Below are positions 34,235 through 43,874 of a DNA stretch of 64,000 nt, in pieces. The stretch comes from AP-15 sp963736715 (lineage in GTDB: Bacteria > Pseudomonadota > Alphaproteobacteria > ATCC43930 > CGMCC-115725), in NCBI GenBank assembly GCA_963736715.1, contig CAVTQA010000022.1, positions 186,001 to 250,000 on the forward strand, written 5' to 3'. Position 1 is the first letter of the stretch. Each line of letters starts with the position of its first letter. The notes under the pieces were generated by a model. It was not told the origin of the DNA, searched no databases, and was given only the letters and a program-made list of their open reading frames with translations. The position numbers and the translations under genes were made by a program.

Positions 34235-36391
34235 ATGATCCTCGATCACCTCAGCCGGCGCAATTTTCTGCAGGCCGGAGCGGCCGCTGGCGGCGGGCTG
34301 CTGCTGAGTTTGCGCCTGCCGCTCGCAAACGCCGAAGCCGAAGTGGCCGACGCCGATGGCTTCACGCCCAACGCCTTCATCCGCATCGGCGGCGACGGGC
34401 AGATTGTCTTGACCATGCCCTATGTCGAGATGGGCCAGGGCACCTACACCTCGATCCCGATGCTGATCGCCGAGGAGCTGGAGGTAGATCTGAAGCAGTG
34501 CGGCCGGAGCATGCTCCGCGCAACGAAAAGCTCTACGGCAATCCTTTACTGGGCGGCATCCAGGCAACCGGCAACTCAAACGCAATACGCGCGGCGTGGC
34601 AGCCGCTGCGGGAAGCCGGTGCGATCGCGAGAACCATGCTCGTGTCGGCGGCAGCAAAGCGCTGGAATGTCGATCCGGCGTCCTGCCGCGCGCAAAGCGG
34701 TGAAGTGCTTCACCCGCCGACGGGGAGAAGCGCCAAATATGGCGAGCTTGCCGCTGACGCCGCCCGCTTGCCAGTGCTCGAAAGCATGGCGCTCAAGCGG
34801 CCGGAGCAATTCAGGCTCATCGGCACCCCGGCTAAGCGGCTCGATGCGCCGGCAAAGGTCAACGGGACGGCCATCTATGGCATCGACGCTCGACCCCTGG
34901 GCGTGAAGATCGCAACCCTTGCGCAGTCGCCGGTCTTCGGAGGCCGGCTGAATAACGTCGACGACACGGCCGCCAAGGCCGTCAAGGGCGTGCGTCAGAT
35001 CGTACGGCTCGACGACGCCGTCGCCGTCGTGGCCGACCACATGGGCGCTGCGAAGAAAGGGCTGGCGGCGCTGGTGATCGAATGGGACGACGGGCCGCAC
35101 GCCAAGCTCGACACGAAAGACATCGCGGACGAACTCGAAAAGGCAACACTCAATTCAGGGGCGGTTGCGCAGAACATCGGCGACGTCAACAAGGCTATGG
35201 CGAGCCCCACCACCACGGTCGAGGCGACCTACCAAATCCCGTTCCTCGCGCACGCGACAATGGAGCCGATGAACTGCACAGTGCATGTCCCCAAGGACGG
35301 CTGCGAAGTGTGGGTCCGGCTCCCAGGTCGTCGCGCGCGCCCAGGCCGCAGCGGCGAAGACCGCAGGCCTGCCATTGGACAAGGTCGTGGTCCACAATCA
35401 TCTGATCGGCGACGGCTTTGGCCGGCGGCTAGAGGTCGACGGCGTCATTCGCGCCGTCCAGATCGCGCAGCATGTCGACGGCCCCGTCAAGGTCATCTGG
35501 ACGCGCGAGGAAGACATCCAGCACGACATGTACCGGCCCTATTGGTTCGACCGAATTTTTGCCGCTCTCGACGAGGGAATGCCGGTCGCCTGGAACCACC
35601 GCTTTGCGGGCTCTTCGGTTATCGCGCGGTGGGCCCCTCCGGTGTTCAAAAATGGTCTCGATCCCGACACCACTGAGGGCGCGATCGATCTAGTCTATGC
35701 CCTCCCCAACATGCATGTCGAGTATCTTCGGGTAGAACCGCCGGGCATTCCGACCGCCTTCTGGCGCAGCGTCGGCCCGTCGCACAATGTCTTTGTGACC
35801 GAAAGCTTCATCGACGAACTGGCGGTAGCGGCGAAACAGGATCCGGTCGCCTATCGACGAGCTCTCCTCGACAAGTCGCCCCGCGCCAAAGCCGTCCTCG
35901 ATCTTGCCGCGGAAAAGGCGGGCTGGGGACAGCCATTGCCTAAAGGAGTCGGCCGTGGCGTCTCGGTCCAATTTGCCTTCGCGACCTATATGGCGCAGAT
36001 TGCCGAAGTCGAAGTGTCGAAGGATGGCGCGGTTCGTGTGCGGCGCGTCGTCTGCGCAGTCGATTGTGGCACTGTAGTCACTCCCGACACGGTCCAGGCG
36101 CAGATCCAGAGCGCGATCATGTTCGGCATCACGGCGGCGCTCTATGGCGAGATCACCCTTAAAGACGGCCGCGTCGAGCAAACCAACTTCGACACCTACC
36201 AGATCCTGCGCATGAACGAGGCGCCGGCCATCGCGGTCCACATCGTCCAGAGTTTCGAACCGCCGGGTGGAATGGGTGAGACCGGGACCTCGGCCATCAT
36301 TCCCGCAGTGGCCAACGCGGTCTTTGCAGCAACTGGCAAGCGCTTGCGAAAGCTGCCGATCGATACCACCGCGTTGAAACAGCCGGCGTGA
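34235..36391 (+). pseudogene. Molybdopterin-binding large subunit of aldehyde/isoquinoline oxidoreductase type (IorB-like), two frameshifts
   Basis: Begins with a Tat signal (LSRRNFLQAGAAAGGGLLLS), as known for IorB-like subunits, then MPYVEMGQGTYTSIPMLIAE. Shifts near 34492 and 35318 separate RNEKLYGNPLLGGIQATGNS, QIPFLAHATMEPMNCTVHVP and NHLIGDGFGRRLEVDGVIRA. The C-terminus has EPPGGMGETGTSAIIPAVAN with the catalytic Glu. About 715 residues if repaired. With the small subunit it would hydroxylate an N-heteroaromatic or aldehyde substrate in the periplasm with Mo-cofactor and pass electrons to a cytochrome. Confidence 0.85.
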
Positions 36392-36796
36392 ACGGACACC
36401 GTGGCGATGTGTAAGGAGCAGCAAACCCTGTGCGAAGCGGACCCCCGACCATCATCTCCTTAGGGGCATTACCGGCTGTGCCGGCCCGTCAGCGGTGCGG
36501 CAGGTCAACCTCAATAAGCAGACCCCCGGCCCACGAAACCGAGCGGGCCTACTTGGCGATCGGTCACCCGCTGGCCGGAGGACAAACCTCTTAGGCCTGC
36601 TCAGTTGACGCTTTCCGGCCCCTTGCGCGGTTAGTAACCCGCCACAGTCCGTGCGGTCTCGGCCGAGTAATTCCATGCTCGGATTCGGCCAAACAACGCC
36701 ACAAGATTATCGGGGATAGACTGGCTTTGGTCGGTGACGAGAGCGTGAGTGGGGTCACGGCGGAACCGCCGCCGGGTCACTCAGGAGCACCCACTC
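36392..36796. other. Intergenic; leader of DUF3489-DUF2924-recombinase cassette I
   Basis: From about 36676, CATGCTCGGATTC then CAACGCCACAAGATTATC and GACTGGCTTTG also occur, diverged, upstream of cassette II (51545-51625, minus strand). The shared leader suggests the cassette extends to here. 36392-36670 shows nothing else. Confidence 0.55.
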
Positions 36797-37267
36797 ATGC
36801 GCATCTATATCATCGGCAACGACGGGATCACGTTGGGCCGCAAGGCGCCGGCGACAGTCAATGACGGCGAGATTGCCGTTGCATCGAATGAAGAGCTGCA
36901 CGCTGCCCCACTCAGCGCCAGGCGGTTGCTGACGCTGTGGAACGCACTGCCCGGCGTCGAAAAGCGAAAGAGGGTTGGCGACCGCGATGCTCTGCTCGAT
37001 CAGCTGTGGTCGGCAATCGAGGCCTTGCCGGACCCGGAGCCGCAACCCGACCCGAAGCGCCCGTCGAAGCAGGACGTGGTGATTGCGATGCTGCGTCAGC
37101 CCGAGGGTGCAACGGTCGACGAGGTGGCGAGCGTGACCGGCTGGCAGCGTCATACCGTGCGCGGCGTCTTCTCGGGAACCTTGAAGAAAAAGCTCGGCCT
37201 CACTCTTGCCTCGGCCAAAGAGGACCGCGGCCAGGTCTACCGCATCGCCGAGCCGGCCAGCCTATGA
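36797..37267 (+). CDS. DUF3489-domain protein
   Basis: 156 residues starting MRIYIIGNDGITLGRKAPAT. The C-terminal DUF3489 helix-turn-helix-like domain is KRPSKQDVVIAMLRQPEGAT followed by VDEVASVTGWQRHTVRGVFS and GTLKKKLGLTLASAKEDRGQ. Function is not established; the fold suggests DNA binding. It is the first gene of a three-gene cassette with DUF2924 and a large serine recombinase; its last codons overlap the DUF2924 start (ATGA overlap region at 37264). It is intact in this copy and frameshifted in copy II. Confidence 0.85.
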   Translation: MRIYIIGNDGITLGRKAPATVNDGEIAVASNEELHAAPLSARRLLTLWNALPGVEKRKRVGDRDALLDQLWSAIEALPDPEPQPDPKRPSKQDVVIAMLRQPEGATVDEVASVTGWQRHTVRGVFSGTLKKKLGLTLASAKEDRGQVYRIAEPASL

Positions 37268-37804
37268 AAACCCCAATCCACGACGCTTCGGCTCGCCAGC
37301 ACTGTGGCGAGCCGTTCCCCGGTCTCGGTCCAAACAACGCCAGAAGGGACCGGCTTCACAACCAGGACCTGGCCGAGGTTGACGGCGAAATCGCCCGGTT
37401 GGTCGATCGGTCGACACAGGAGCTGCGGCGTTCCTGGCAGACACTGTATCACACCGGAGCACCCTTGGGCCTCAGTCGCGATCTGATCATCAGGGGCCTC
37501 GCCGATAAGCTGCAACAACGTGCCCATGGCGGCCCGCCGCGCTCTACAGCGCCGCCTTCGGATTTTGGCGGCAGAGTCTGAGAAAGGCGCTCGTTCTTTC
37601 GATCTCGGCGGAGTGCTGAAGACCGGCGCGACCTTGGTGCGCCAGTGGCGCGGTCACACCCATATCGTCCTCGTGCACGAGGACGGGTTCGAATACCAGG
37701 GCCAGCGGTACCGGTCGCTGACTCTGATTGCCGAACGGATCACCGGAGCACATTGGTCGGGGCCCCGGTTCTTTGGCCTCAGCAAGCGAGCGCGTGCAAT
37801 CTAG
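37264..37804 (+). pseudogene. DUF2924-domain protein, one frameshift
   Basis: MKTPIHDASARQHCGEPFPG leads to VDGEIARLVDRSTQELRRSW and LSRDLIIRGLADKLQQRAHG; a shift near 37530 leads to RRLRILAAESEKGARSFDLG, TLVRQWRGHTHIVLVHEDGF and WSGPRFFGLSKRARAI. DUF2924 proteins are recombinase companions of unknown role. The stop codon TAG is part of the CTAG target duplication of the IS1634-type element; without that IS the recombinase ATG would follow 18 bp after the stop. Confidence 0.8.
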
Positions 37805-38567
37805 TCCGAACTTCGACTGGTTGTTGAACTAAGCGGCTGAAAGGCCGTTATATTCATCTTTTGAGTGGTCATGTGATTGGGCAATTTTTAGTTGACATGA
37901 TCGGCTCAAAATGATTCTTTCAGCGCATGTATGTGGCCGTCATCCCGAACCGAGGCTCGCCGCCGGCCATCCTGCAGCGGGAGAGTTACCGCGAAGCCGG
38001 CAAGACCAAAAACCGGACCCTCGCCAACCTGTCGCGCTGGCCGGCCGAGCGCATTGCGCAACTCCGCGCCGTGCTGCGCGGTGACCAACTGCTGCCCGCC
38101 GCCGAGGCGGTGGAGATCGTCCGCGCGCTACCGCATGGCCACGTGCTCGCCGCGCTCGGCACTGCGCGCCGCATCGCGCTCGATGCCGTGCTGCCGCGCC
38201 GGGCGCCGCAACGCCGCCGCGATCTGGCGCTGGCCCTGATCGTCGCCCGCCTGCTTGAGCCGGCGGCCAAACTGGCGACGGCGCGGATGCTGGATCCGGC
38301 CACCGCCAGCCATTCGCTGGGCGAGATGCTGGACCTCGGCCCCGTCGCCGCCAAGGAGGTCTATGCCGCGCTCGACTGGCTGGGCCGCGAGCAGCCCTTC
38401 ATCGAAGCTCGGCTGGCCCGCCGCCATCTGAAGGATGGCGCGCTGCTGCTCTACGACGTCACCTCCACTTACTCGAAGGCCGCTGCTGCGAACTGGCGCA
38501 GCATGGCTACAGCCGCGACCACCGCAGTGACCGGCCGCAGCTTGTCATCGGTCTGATGTGCGCCGCC

Positions 38568-38591
38568 AAGCCTGCCCTCGCGAAAGCCGGG
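38568..38591 (+). repeat. Palindromic insert in IS1634 transposase (24 bp)
   Basis: AAGCCTGCCCTCGCGAAAGC plus CGGG between GCCGCC and GGCTGCCCGGTC. Removal joins MCAA to GCPVAVEVF. Being 24 bp it keeps the frame. GG follows. Confidence 0.9.
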
Positions 38592-39551
38592 GGCTGCCCG
38601 GTCGCGGTCGAGGTGTTCGAAGGCAATACTGCCGAACCGATGACGCTGTCAGTCGCAGATCGACAAGCTGAAGCAGCGCTTCAAGTTGCAGCGCGTGGTG
38701 ATGGTGGGCGACCGCGGGCTGCTGACCAGCGCGCGCATCGAGCAGACATTGCGCCCGGCTGGTCTGGATTGGATCACCGCATTGCGGTCGCCGGCGATCA
38801 AGCAGCTGGCGGCTGAGGGCGGGCCGTTGCAGCCCTCGCTGTTCGATAATCGCGACATAGCCGAGATCACCAGCCCCGACTATCCGGGCGAACGCCTGGT
38901 GGTCTGCAAGAACCCGTTGCCGGCCGAAGAGCGGGCCCGCAAACGCGCCGAACTGTTGGCCGCCACCGAAAAGGAGCTGACGCGCATCGCGGCCCGCGTG
39001 CAGCGGGCGCGCAGTCCGCTGCGCGGCGCCGCAGCGATCGGCTAGGCGGTCGGCGCAGTGCTGGGACAGCGCCACATGGCCAAGCATGGGAGTGTCCGGA
39101 TCTCTGTGTAAGAGGAGCCGTATCTCATCGTTTTGAGCCTTCAGCGCGCTGAAGGCTCAAAACGATCGCCGAACAGAATGGCAAATTGCCCTATCGCGGC
39201 GGTCCATTCAATCGGCCGACGCCAATGGAGGCCGGCATTGCGGATCGCCAGAAACAGCAGCTTCAACGCCGCCTCGTCGGTCGGGAAGCTGCCGCCGGTC
39301 TTGATGATCTTGCGCAGGCTGCGATTGAGGCTTTCCACTGCGTTGGTCGTATAGATCATCTTGCGGATCGCCGGCGGGAAGGCGAACAGCGGCACCACAT
39401 GCTGCCAGGCGCGCCGCCACGCCTGGCCGATTGCCGGGTATCGCTTGCCCCATTCGGCCTCGAAGGCGTCGAGTTCGGCGGCGGCCGCCTCGGCTGTGTC
39501 CGCCCGGCAGATCGCCTTCAGATCGGGCATGATCAGCTTGCGGTCCTTCCA

Positions 39552-39574
39552 CAGCCTGCCCCCGCGAAGGCGGG
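39552..39574 (+). repeat. Palindromic insert 3 in IS256
   Basis: CAGCCTGCCCCCGCGAAGGC plus GGG between GTCCTTCCA and GGACACAAAAG; antisense to the host gene. Removal joins the codons of VS-WKD. GG follows. Confidence 0.9.
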
Positions 39575-39616
39575 GGACACAAAAGCCAGCGAGTTACGGA
39601 TCAGATGGATGATGCA

Positions 39617-39641
39617 GAGCCTGCCCCGGACCCCGATCCGG
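39617..39641 (+). repeat. Palindromic insert 2 in IS256, variant loop
   Basis: GAGCCTGCCCCGGACCCCGA plus TCCGG between GATGATGCA and GGTCTGCACCG; antisense to the host gene. Its inner part is a different palindrome (CCGGACCCCGATCCGGGG region), so the loop is variable. GG follows. Confidence 0.85.
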
Positions 39642-39692
39642 GGTCTGCACCGTGGTCAGCGGAAAGACCGTGCCGATCGCCTCGGGGAAGCC

Positions 39693-39714
39693 CCCCGCCT
39701 TCGCGAGGGCATGC
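39693..39714 (-). repeat. Palindromic insert 1 in IS256
   Basis: On the minus strand GCATGCCCTCGCGAAGGCGG plus GG between GGGCTCAAA and GGCTTCCCCGAG. GCATGC replaces the usual AGCCTGC start. GG follows. Confidence 0.85.
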
Positions 39715-41196
39715 TTTGAGCCCGTCGACCACTGCGATCAGGACGTCGTTGACGCCGCGGGTCTTGAGCTCGTTCATCACCCTCAACCAGAACTTGGCGC
39801 CCTCGGTCTGCTCGATCCACAGCCCGAGTACTTCCTTCTCGCCTTCGCTGTTGAGGGCGAGGGCGACATAGACCGCTTTGTTGCGCACCAAGCCCTCGTC
39901 GCGGATCTTGACCCGCAGCGCGTCGAAGAAGATGACCGGGTAGACCGGGTCGAGCGGCCGGTTCTGCCATTCCCCAACCTCCTCGAGCACGGCGTCCGTG
40001 ACCCGGCTGATCAGATCGGGGGAGACCTCGATCCCGTAAAGCTCCTGCCGGTGAGCCTGGATCTCGCGAACCGACAGACCTCGGGCATAAAGGCTGATGA
40101 TCCGATCGTCGAACCCGTCGAGCCGCGTCTGTCCTTTTGCGACGATCTGCGGCTCGAAGCTGCCGTTGCGGTCGCGCGGCACCGCGATCTCGATCGCCCC
40201 GTCATCGCCGATCACGGTCTTGCTCGAATACCCGTTGCGGCTGTTGCCGCCGCCGCGGCCGGCCGGGTCGCCCTTCTCGTATCCCAGATGCTCGCTCAGT
40301 TCGGCGCCGAGCGCACGTTCCAGCAGGCGCTTCTTGAGTTCCTTGAACAGCCCTTCTTCGCCGAGAAGATCCTGCGGCGAGCTGTCGCCTTGAAGCAGCT
40401 CCTCAATGAGCTCGTCCCTGATCGCTTGTGCCATAATCCGTGATCCCCTCTACAACATAGAGTGTATCACGCCTCTCACTTACACAAAATAGCTGACACC
40501 CTCCCAAGCATTTCCACATCAGCATCACCGACGAGACGTTCAGCTTCGCGCAAAACCCCCTCAGCATTGCCGCCGAGGCCGCGCTCGACGGCATTTATGT
40601 AATCCGCACCAACCTGCCGGCCGCCCAGTGCGATGCCGCCGCCACGGTGTGCGCTTACAAAAGCCTCAGCTGCGTCGAGCACGCCTTCCGCTCACTGAAG
40701 ACCGTCGATCTCGAGCTGCGTCCGGGGTTTCATTGGACCGCGCCACGCGTGCGCGCGCACGTCCTGCTCTGTGCATGCTGGCCTATTATCTGCAATGGCA
40801 CATGCGCCGTAGCCTCGCCCCGATGCTGTTCGACGAGACCGATCCGGCCGTCCGCGAGGCGCAGCGCCTCGCCGGTGGCCAAGACCGAACCTTCACCGGC
40901 GGCGCAACGCAAGGCCGCCCGCAAACGCACCAACCCAGTCGATGGCGAACCGCTGCCGGCGCACAGCTTCCACACCCTGCTCGGCGATCTCGCCACGCTC
41001 ACCCGCAATGTCGTCCGCCTTGGGCGCGATCGCTTCACCGCCATCCTCGCCACTCCCACCCCCACCCAGCGCTGCGCCCTCGATCTGCTCGGACTCGCAC
41101 TCACTGCGAAGACAGACCGACGCCCGCGGTCGCAAACTATATCAGTGGCTTGCGCTCAAAAGAGGGCAAAGTTCGGTCTAGTCGCCGAGGCCGATC

Positions 41197-42921
41197 ATGA
41201 AAAAACCGGGAACCGCAACGCGGCGGAACGGAACCGTGCGCTGTGCGATCTACACCCGCAAGTCGTCCGAGGAGGGGCTCGAACAGGAGTTCAATTCGCT
41301 GCAGGCGCAGCGTGAAGCCTGCGAGGCCTTCATCGACAGCCAGCGGCACGAAGGTTGGGTGTGCCTGCGCACGGCTTATGACGACGGCGGGTTCTCCGGC
41401 GCCACGATGGATCGGCCCGCTCTGCAGCAGCTGCTCGCCGACATCACGGCGGGGCGGGTCGACACCATCGTCGTCTACAAAATCGACCGGCTGACCCGCT
41501 CGCTCGCCGATTTTGCCAAGATTGTCGAGATCCTCGACGCGAGGGGCGCCTCCTTCGTGTCGGTGACGCAGCAATTCAACACGACGACCTCGATGGGGCG
41601 TTTGACCCTCAATGTTCTGCTGTCCTTCGCACAGTTCGAGCGCGAGGTCATCGCCGAGCGTATCCGCGACAAGATCGCCGCGTCGAAAAGAAAAGGGATG
41701 TGGATGGGCGGGCTGCCACCGCTGGGGTATCGGGCACAGCACCGCAAGCTCATCATCGTCGACAGCGAGGCGGAAACCGTGCGCTTCGTTTTTCGCCACT
41801 ACGCCGAACTCGGCTCGGTCCAGTTGTTGAAGGACGAACTGGACACTCGAGGCATCCACAGCAAATTGCGGACGAGCGCCTCGGGCCGCATCTCGGGTGG
41901 CAAGTCATTCGCCCGCGGCGCGATCTACCTGATGCTGCAAAACCGCATTTATCGCGGCGAGATCGTTCACAACCGGCAATCCTACATCGGCGAACATGAG
42001 CCGATCATCGATCAGCCCCTCTGGGATGCGGTCCAGGCGCAGCTTGCCGGCAACGCCGCCCAGCGCAACCAGGGCGGAAAAACTCGGCAGCCGAGCCTCC
42101 TCGCCGGCATGCTGTTTGATCGCGACGGCAACCGGATGACGCCGAGCCATGCCGTCAAGAAGAGCACGCGCTACCGTTACTATGTCTCGGGCTCGCTGAT
42201 CACGAAAGATCGGACCGAGAACGCCGCCGGGCTGCGGATCCCGGCCGCGGAGATCGAGCAGCTCGTAAGCGACCGAGTGCAGCGATGGCTTCCCGATCCC
42301 GGCAGCATCTACAAATCGACTGCGGCACGGCTCCCAGACTCATCAATGCAGCAGCGGCTTGTCGCGCGATCCGCGGAGATCGGCGGGCGCTGGCCCGAGT
42401 TCCCAATGGCACGCAAGCGTGACGTGCTAACTGCTCTGATCGAACGGATCGAGGTGCGGATCGACCAGATCGACATCCGTCTCCGCCCGCGGCGGCTGGG
42501 CGCGCTACTCGATCGTGTTGCTACGCCATCGCAAGGCGTGAGCGACGACGAAACCGAGATCCTGTCCGTGCCGGTCCGGCTGCGCCGCGCCGGGCGGGAG
42601 ATCAGAATGGTGATCGACGGGACGGATCGGTTTCCCGCGAAAGCTGATGCGCGATTGATCAAGCTGCTCCTCAGGGCGCGCCGCTTCAATGCGACGATCG
42701 CCCAGGGCGAAGGCGTTCCTTTTGCCGCACTCGCCCAGCGGGAAGGGGTCAGCGGGTCCTATTTCATGCGGCTCGTCCGCCTCAGCTATCTTGCGCCGGA
42801 TATCACCCAAGCGATCCTCGATGGGCGGCAGCCACACGATTTGACCGCGGAGAAGCTCCTCGCGCACTCACGTCTGCCGCTTGCCTGGCAGGATCAGCGG
42901 ATCGTGCTCGGCTTTGCCTGA
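41197..42921 (+). CDS. Large serine recombinase (resolvase family with zinc ribbon)
   Basis: 574 residues, intact. The catalytic domain starts CAIYTRKSSEEGLEQEFNSL with nucleophile Ser23 in YTRKS, and has VVYKIDRLTRSLADFAKIVE and FEREVIAERIRDKIAASKRK. The recombinase domain (GYRAQHRKLIIVDSEAETVR) and a beta-ribbon domain (AGMLFDRDGNRMTPSHAVKK) follow, then a coiled tail. Such enzymes integrate or excise DNA at specific att sites. Third gene of cassette I; separated from DUF2924 by the IS1634 insertion, which leaves only 15 bp of native leader before its ATG. The downstream repeat block may contain its site. Confidence 0.9.
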   Translation: MKKPGTATRRNGTVRCAIYTRKSSEEGLEQEFNSLQAQREACEAFIDSQRHEGWVCLRTAYDDGGFSGATMDRPALQQLLADITAGRVDTIVVYKIDRLTRSLADFAKIVEILDARGASFVSVTQQFNTTTSMGRLTLNVLLSFAQFEREVIAERIRDKIAASKRKGMWMGGLPPLGYRAQHRKLIIVDSEAETVRFVFRHYAELGSVQLLKDELDTRGIHSKLRTSASGRISGGKSFARGAIYLMLQNRIYRGEIVHNRQSYIGEHEPIIDQPLWDAVQAQLAGNAAQRNQGGKTRQPSLLAGMLFDRDGNRMTPSHAVKKSTRYRYYVSGSLITKDRTENAAGLRIPAAEIEQLVSDRVQRWLPDPGSIYKSTAARLPDSSMQQRLVARSAEIGGRWPEFPMARKRDVLTALIERIEVRIDQIDIRLRPRRLGALLDRVATPSQGVSDDETEILSVPVRLRRAGREIRMVIDGTDRFPAKADARLIKLLLRARRFNATIAQGEGVPFAALAQREGVSGSYFMRLVRLSYLAPDITQAILDGRQPHDLTAEKLLAHSRLPLAWQDQRIVLGFA

Positions 42922-43017
42922 GCCCGATCCGAATACAAAGATCTACCGCACTTTAAACCCGAAGGCCCGACGTCGTTCGGACCGGCGTGGATTTCTCGCC
43001 GGCCCCACCAGCGGCAC

Positions 43018-43225
43018 TGCGGTACTGGAATATGGCCCGGCAGAGATATTGCCGCCAGCTGGCCCGATATCGAAATTCCGTGCGCGTCTCTGTCGACCCG
43101 GTCGCCAAGCCGGCCGCGCACGGCCGCGCGGAAAGCCGGGGTTCTCGACCTCGAAAGCGGATGCGGGAGAGAGACTGACTCTCTGCTGGAGGAAGCCGGA
43201 TTCTAACCATCAGTCCCTCTTGCTA
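43018..43225 (+). repeat. Conserved downstream block of recombinase cassette I, ending in T-arm-like repeat C
   Basis: Shares with the block downstream of recombinase II (48455-48655, opposite strand): TACTGGAATAT-GCCCG-CAG and AGAGATATTGC; then CCGCGCGGAAAGCCGGGGTT C; then GAGAGACTGACTC. The T-arm-like part, on the minus strand, is GGTTAGAATCCGGCTTCCTC at 43185-43210. Confidence 0.75.
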
Positions 43226-43874
43226 AGAAGTGGATGCCTGTGGCGGAACTGTCGAGACATTTTGGCGATCCCTGAGATGCCGCAGTTCGATGCACCGGGG
43301 ATGCCCGGTTCCGCCTGCCCGTAAAAGAGCGTGGCTTGGCTCCGTTGTCTCCCTGTGGGCCAAGTCTCTCCCTCGGCGTCGGGTTTGCATTCGACGCCTT
43401 TTCTTTCAGCTTACCCCGCCTGACGGGGGTCCCTTGGAGGGCGGGACCGACGGTTCGAATACTTCTTCCTCCAGCGCAGAGTCAGGAGCGAACCACGGAG
43501 CGGCCGAAGCCACCTGGGCCCGGATCAGGCGGTCGACCTTGTAGACGACCACGATGTCGACCGGGCAGGTCTGGGGCAGGCGCTGCTCGAAGCCGGTTGT
43601 CCGACGATGCAGCGGTCAGCTGTTTGCCGGCTCGAGCTAGCTGACGGCGCGCCGACGCGATTATCGATGCCATTCGAGGCGAAGCGCAGGAATAAACCGA
43701 CCAGTAACAGACCAAACGCTCCCGGTGGTGGTTAGCGGTTTTCTGCCTAATGGCCGCGATGGGGTGCCGTGGTACGAAGTCGCGAAATTCATCGGTATTG
43801 GGCTGGCTCAGACGCACCTGGCTGCGGGCTTCATATGGTTACAAGAGCTTTTTGCTCGGGTTTGAGACAACTGT
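43216..43874. other. Degenerate stretch with T-arm repeat D and a recombinase scrap
   Basis: No intact gene. The scrap at 43520-43572 (minus strand) reads VDIVVVYKVDRLIR, the conserved strand of a serine recombinase. The rest is not recognisable. Confidence 0.5.
43443..43485 (+). repeat. T-arm-like repeat, copy D
   Basis: GGGACCGACGGTTCGAATAC then TTCTTCCTCCAGCGCAGAGT CAGG; same order of blocks as copies B and F, in plus orientation. Confidence 0.6.

Larger units (their letters stand above)
39141..40434 (-). pseudogene. IS256-family (mutator-type) transposase with three palindromic inserts
   Basis: MAQAIRDELIEELLQGDSSP, ELSEHLGYEKGDPAGRGGGN, VYPVIFFDALRVKIRDEG (catalytic Asp) and VLIAVVDGLK are in one frame. 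Insert 1 (39693-39714) interrupts VVDGLK-GFPEAI, insert 2 (39617-39641) interrupts TTVQT-CIIHLIRN, insert 3 (39552-39574) interrupts AFVS-WKDRK. The remainder, PDLKAICRADTAEAAAAELD and MIYTTNAVESLNRSLRKIIK (catalytic Glu), is otherwise clean. So the palindromes are practically the only lesions in this gene. Confidence 0.9.
39088..40505 (-). mobile_element. IS256-family element nested in IS1634
   Basis: Ends GGGAGTGTCCGGATC (left) and GGGAGGGTGTCAGC (right, minus strand); AAGCAT on both sides (39082-39087 and 40506-40511) is the visible part of the target duplication. 1418 bp including about 70 bp in three palindromic inserts. Confidence 0.85.
37927..41130 (+). pseudogene. IS1634-family transposase, multiply broken
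   Basis: MYVAVIPNRGSPPAILQRES then LALALIVARLLEPAAKLATA and LLYDVTSTY (first Asp region). Lesions: loss of a T near 38472, a 24-bp palindromic insert at 38568, a shift near 38650, a TAG replacing CAG near 39042, and the IS256 at 39088. The 3' part resumes HISITDETFSFAQNPLSIAA, LDGIYVIRTNL and VEHAFRSLKTVDLELRP with the catalytic Glu. The split codons join cleanly across the IS256 as HMAK and HFHIS. Confidence 0.85.
37805..41177 (+). mobile_element. IS1634-type element, CTAG duplication, hosting an IS256
   Basis: Ends CCGAACTTCGAC (left) and CCGAACTTTGCC (right, minus strand), flanked by CTAG at 37801-37804 and 41178-41181. It splits the DUF2924-recombinase junction of cassette I. An IS256-type element (39088-40505) is nested inside. 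Length without it about 1955 bp. Confidence 0.75.

Noticed and set aside
33805..35676. Single 623-codon frame as the molybdenum hydroxylase gene
   Set aside because: Its first and last parts are other-frame readings; only the middle matches the family, so it was treated as part of the frameshifted IorB-like gene.
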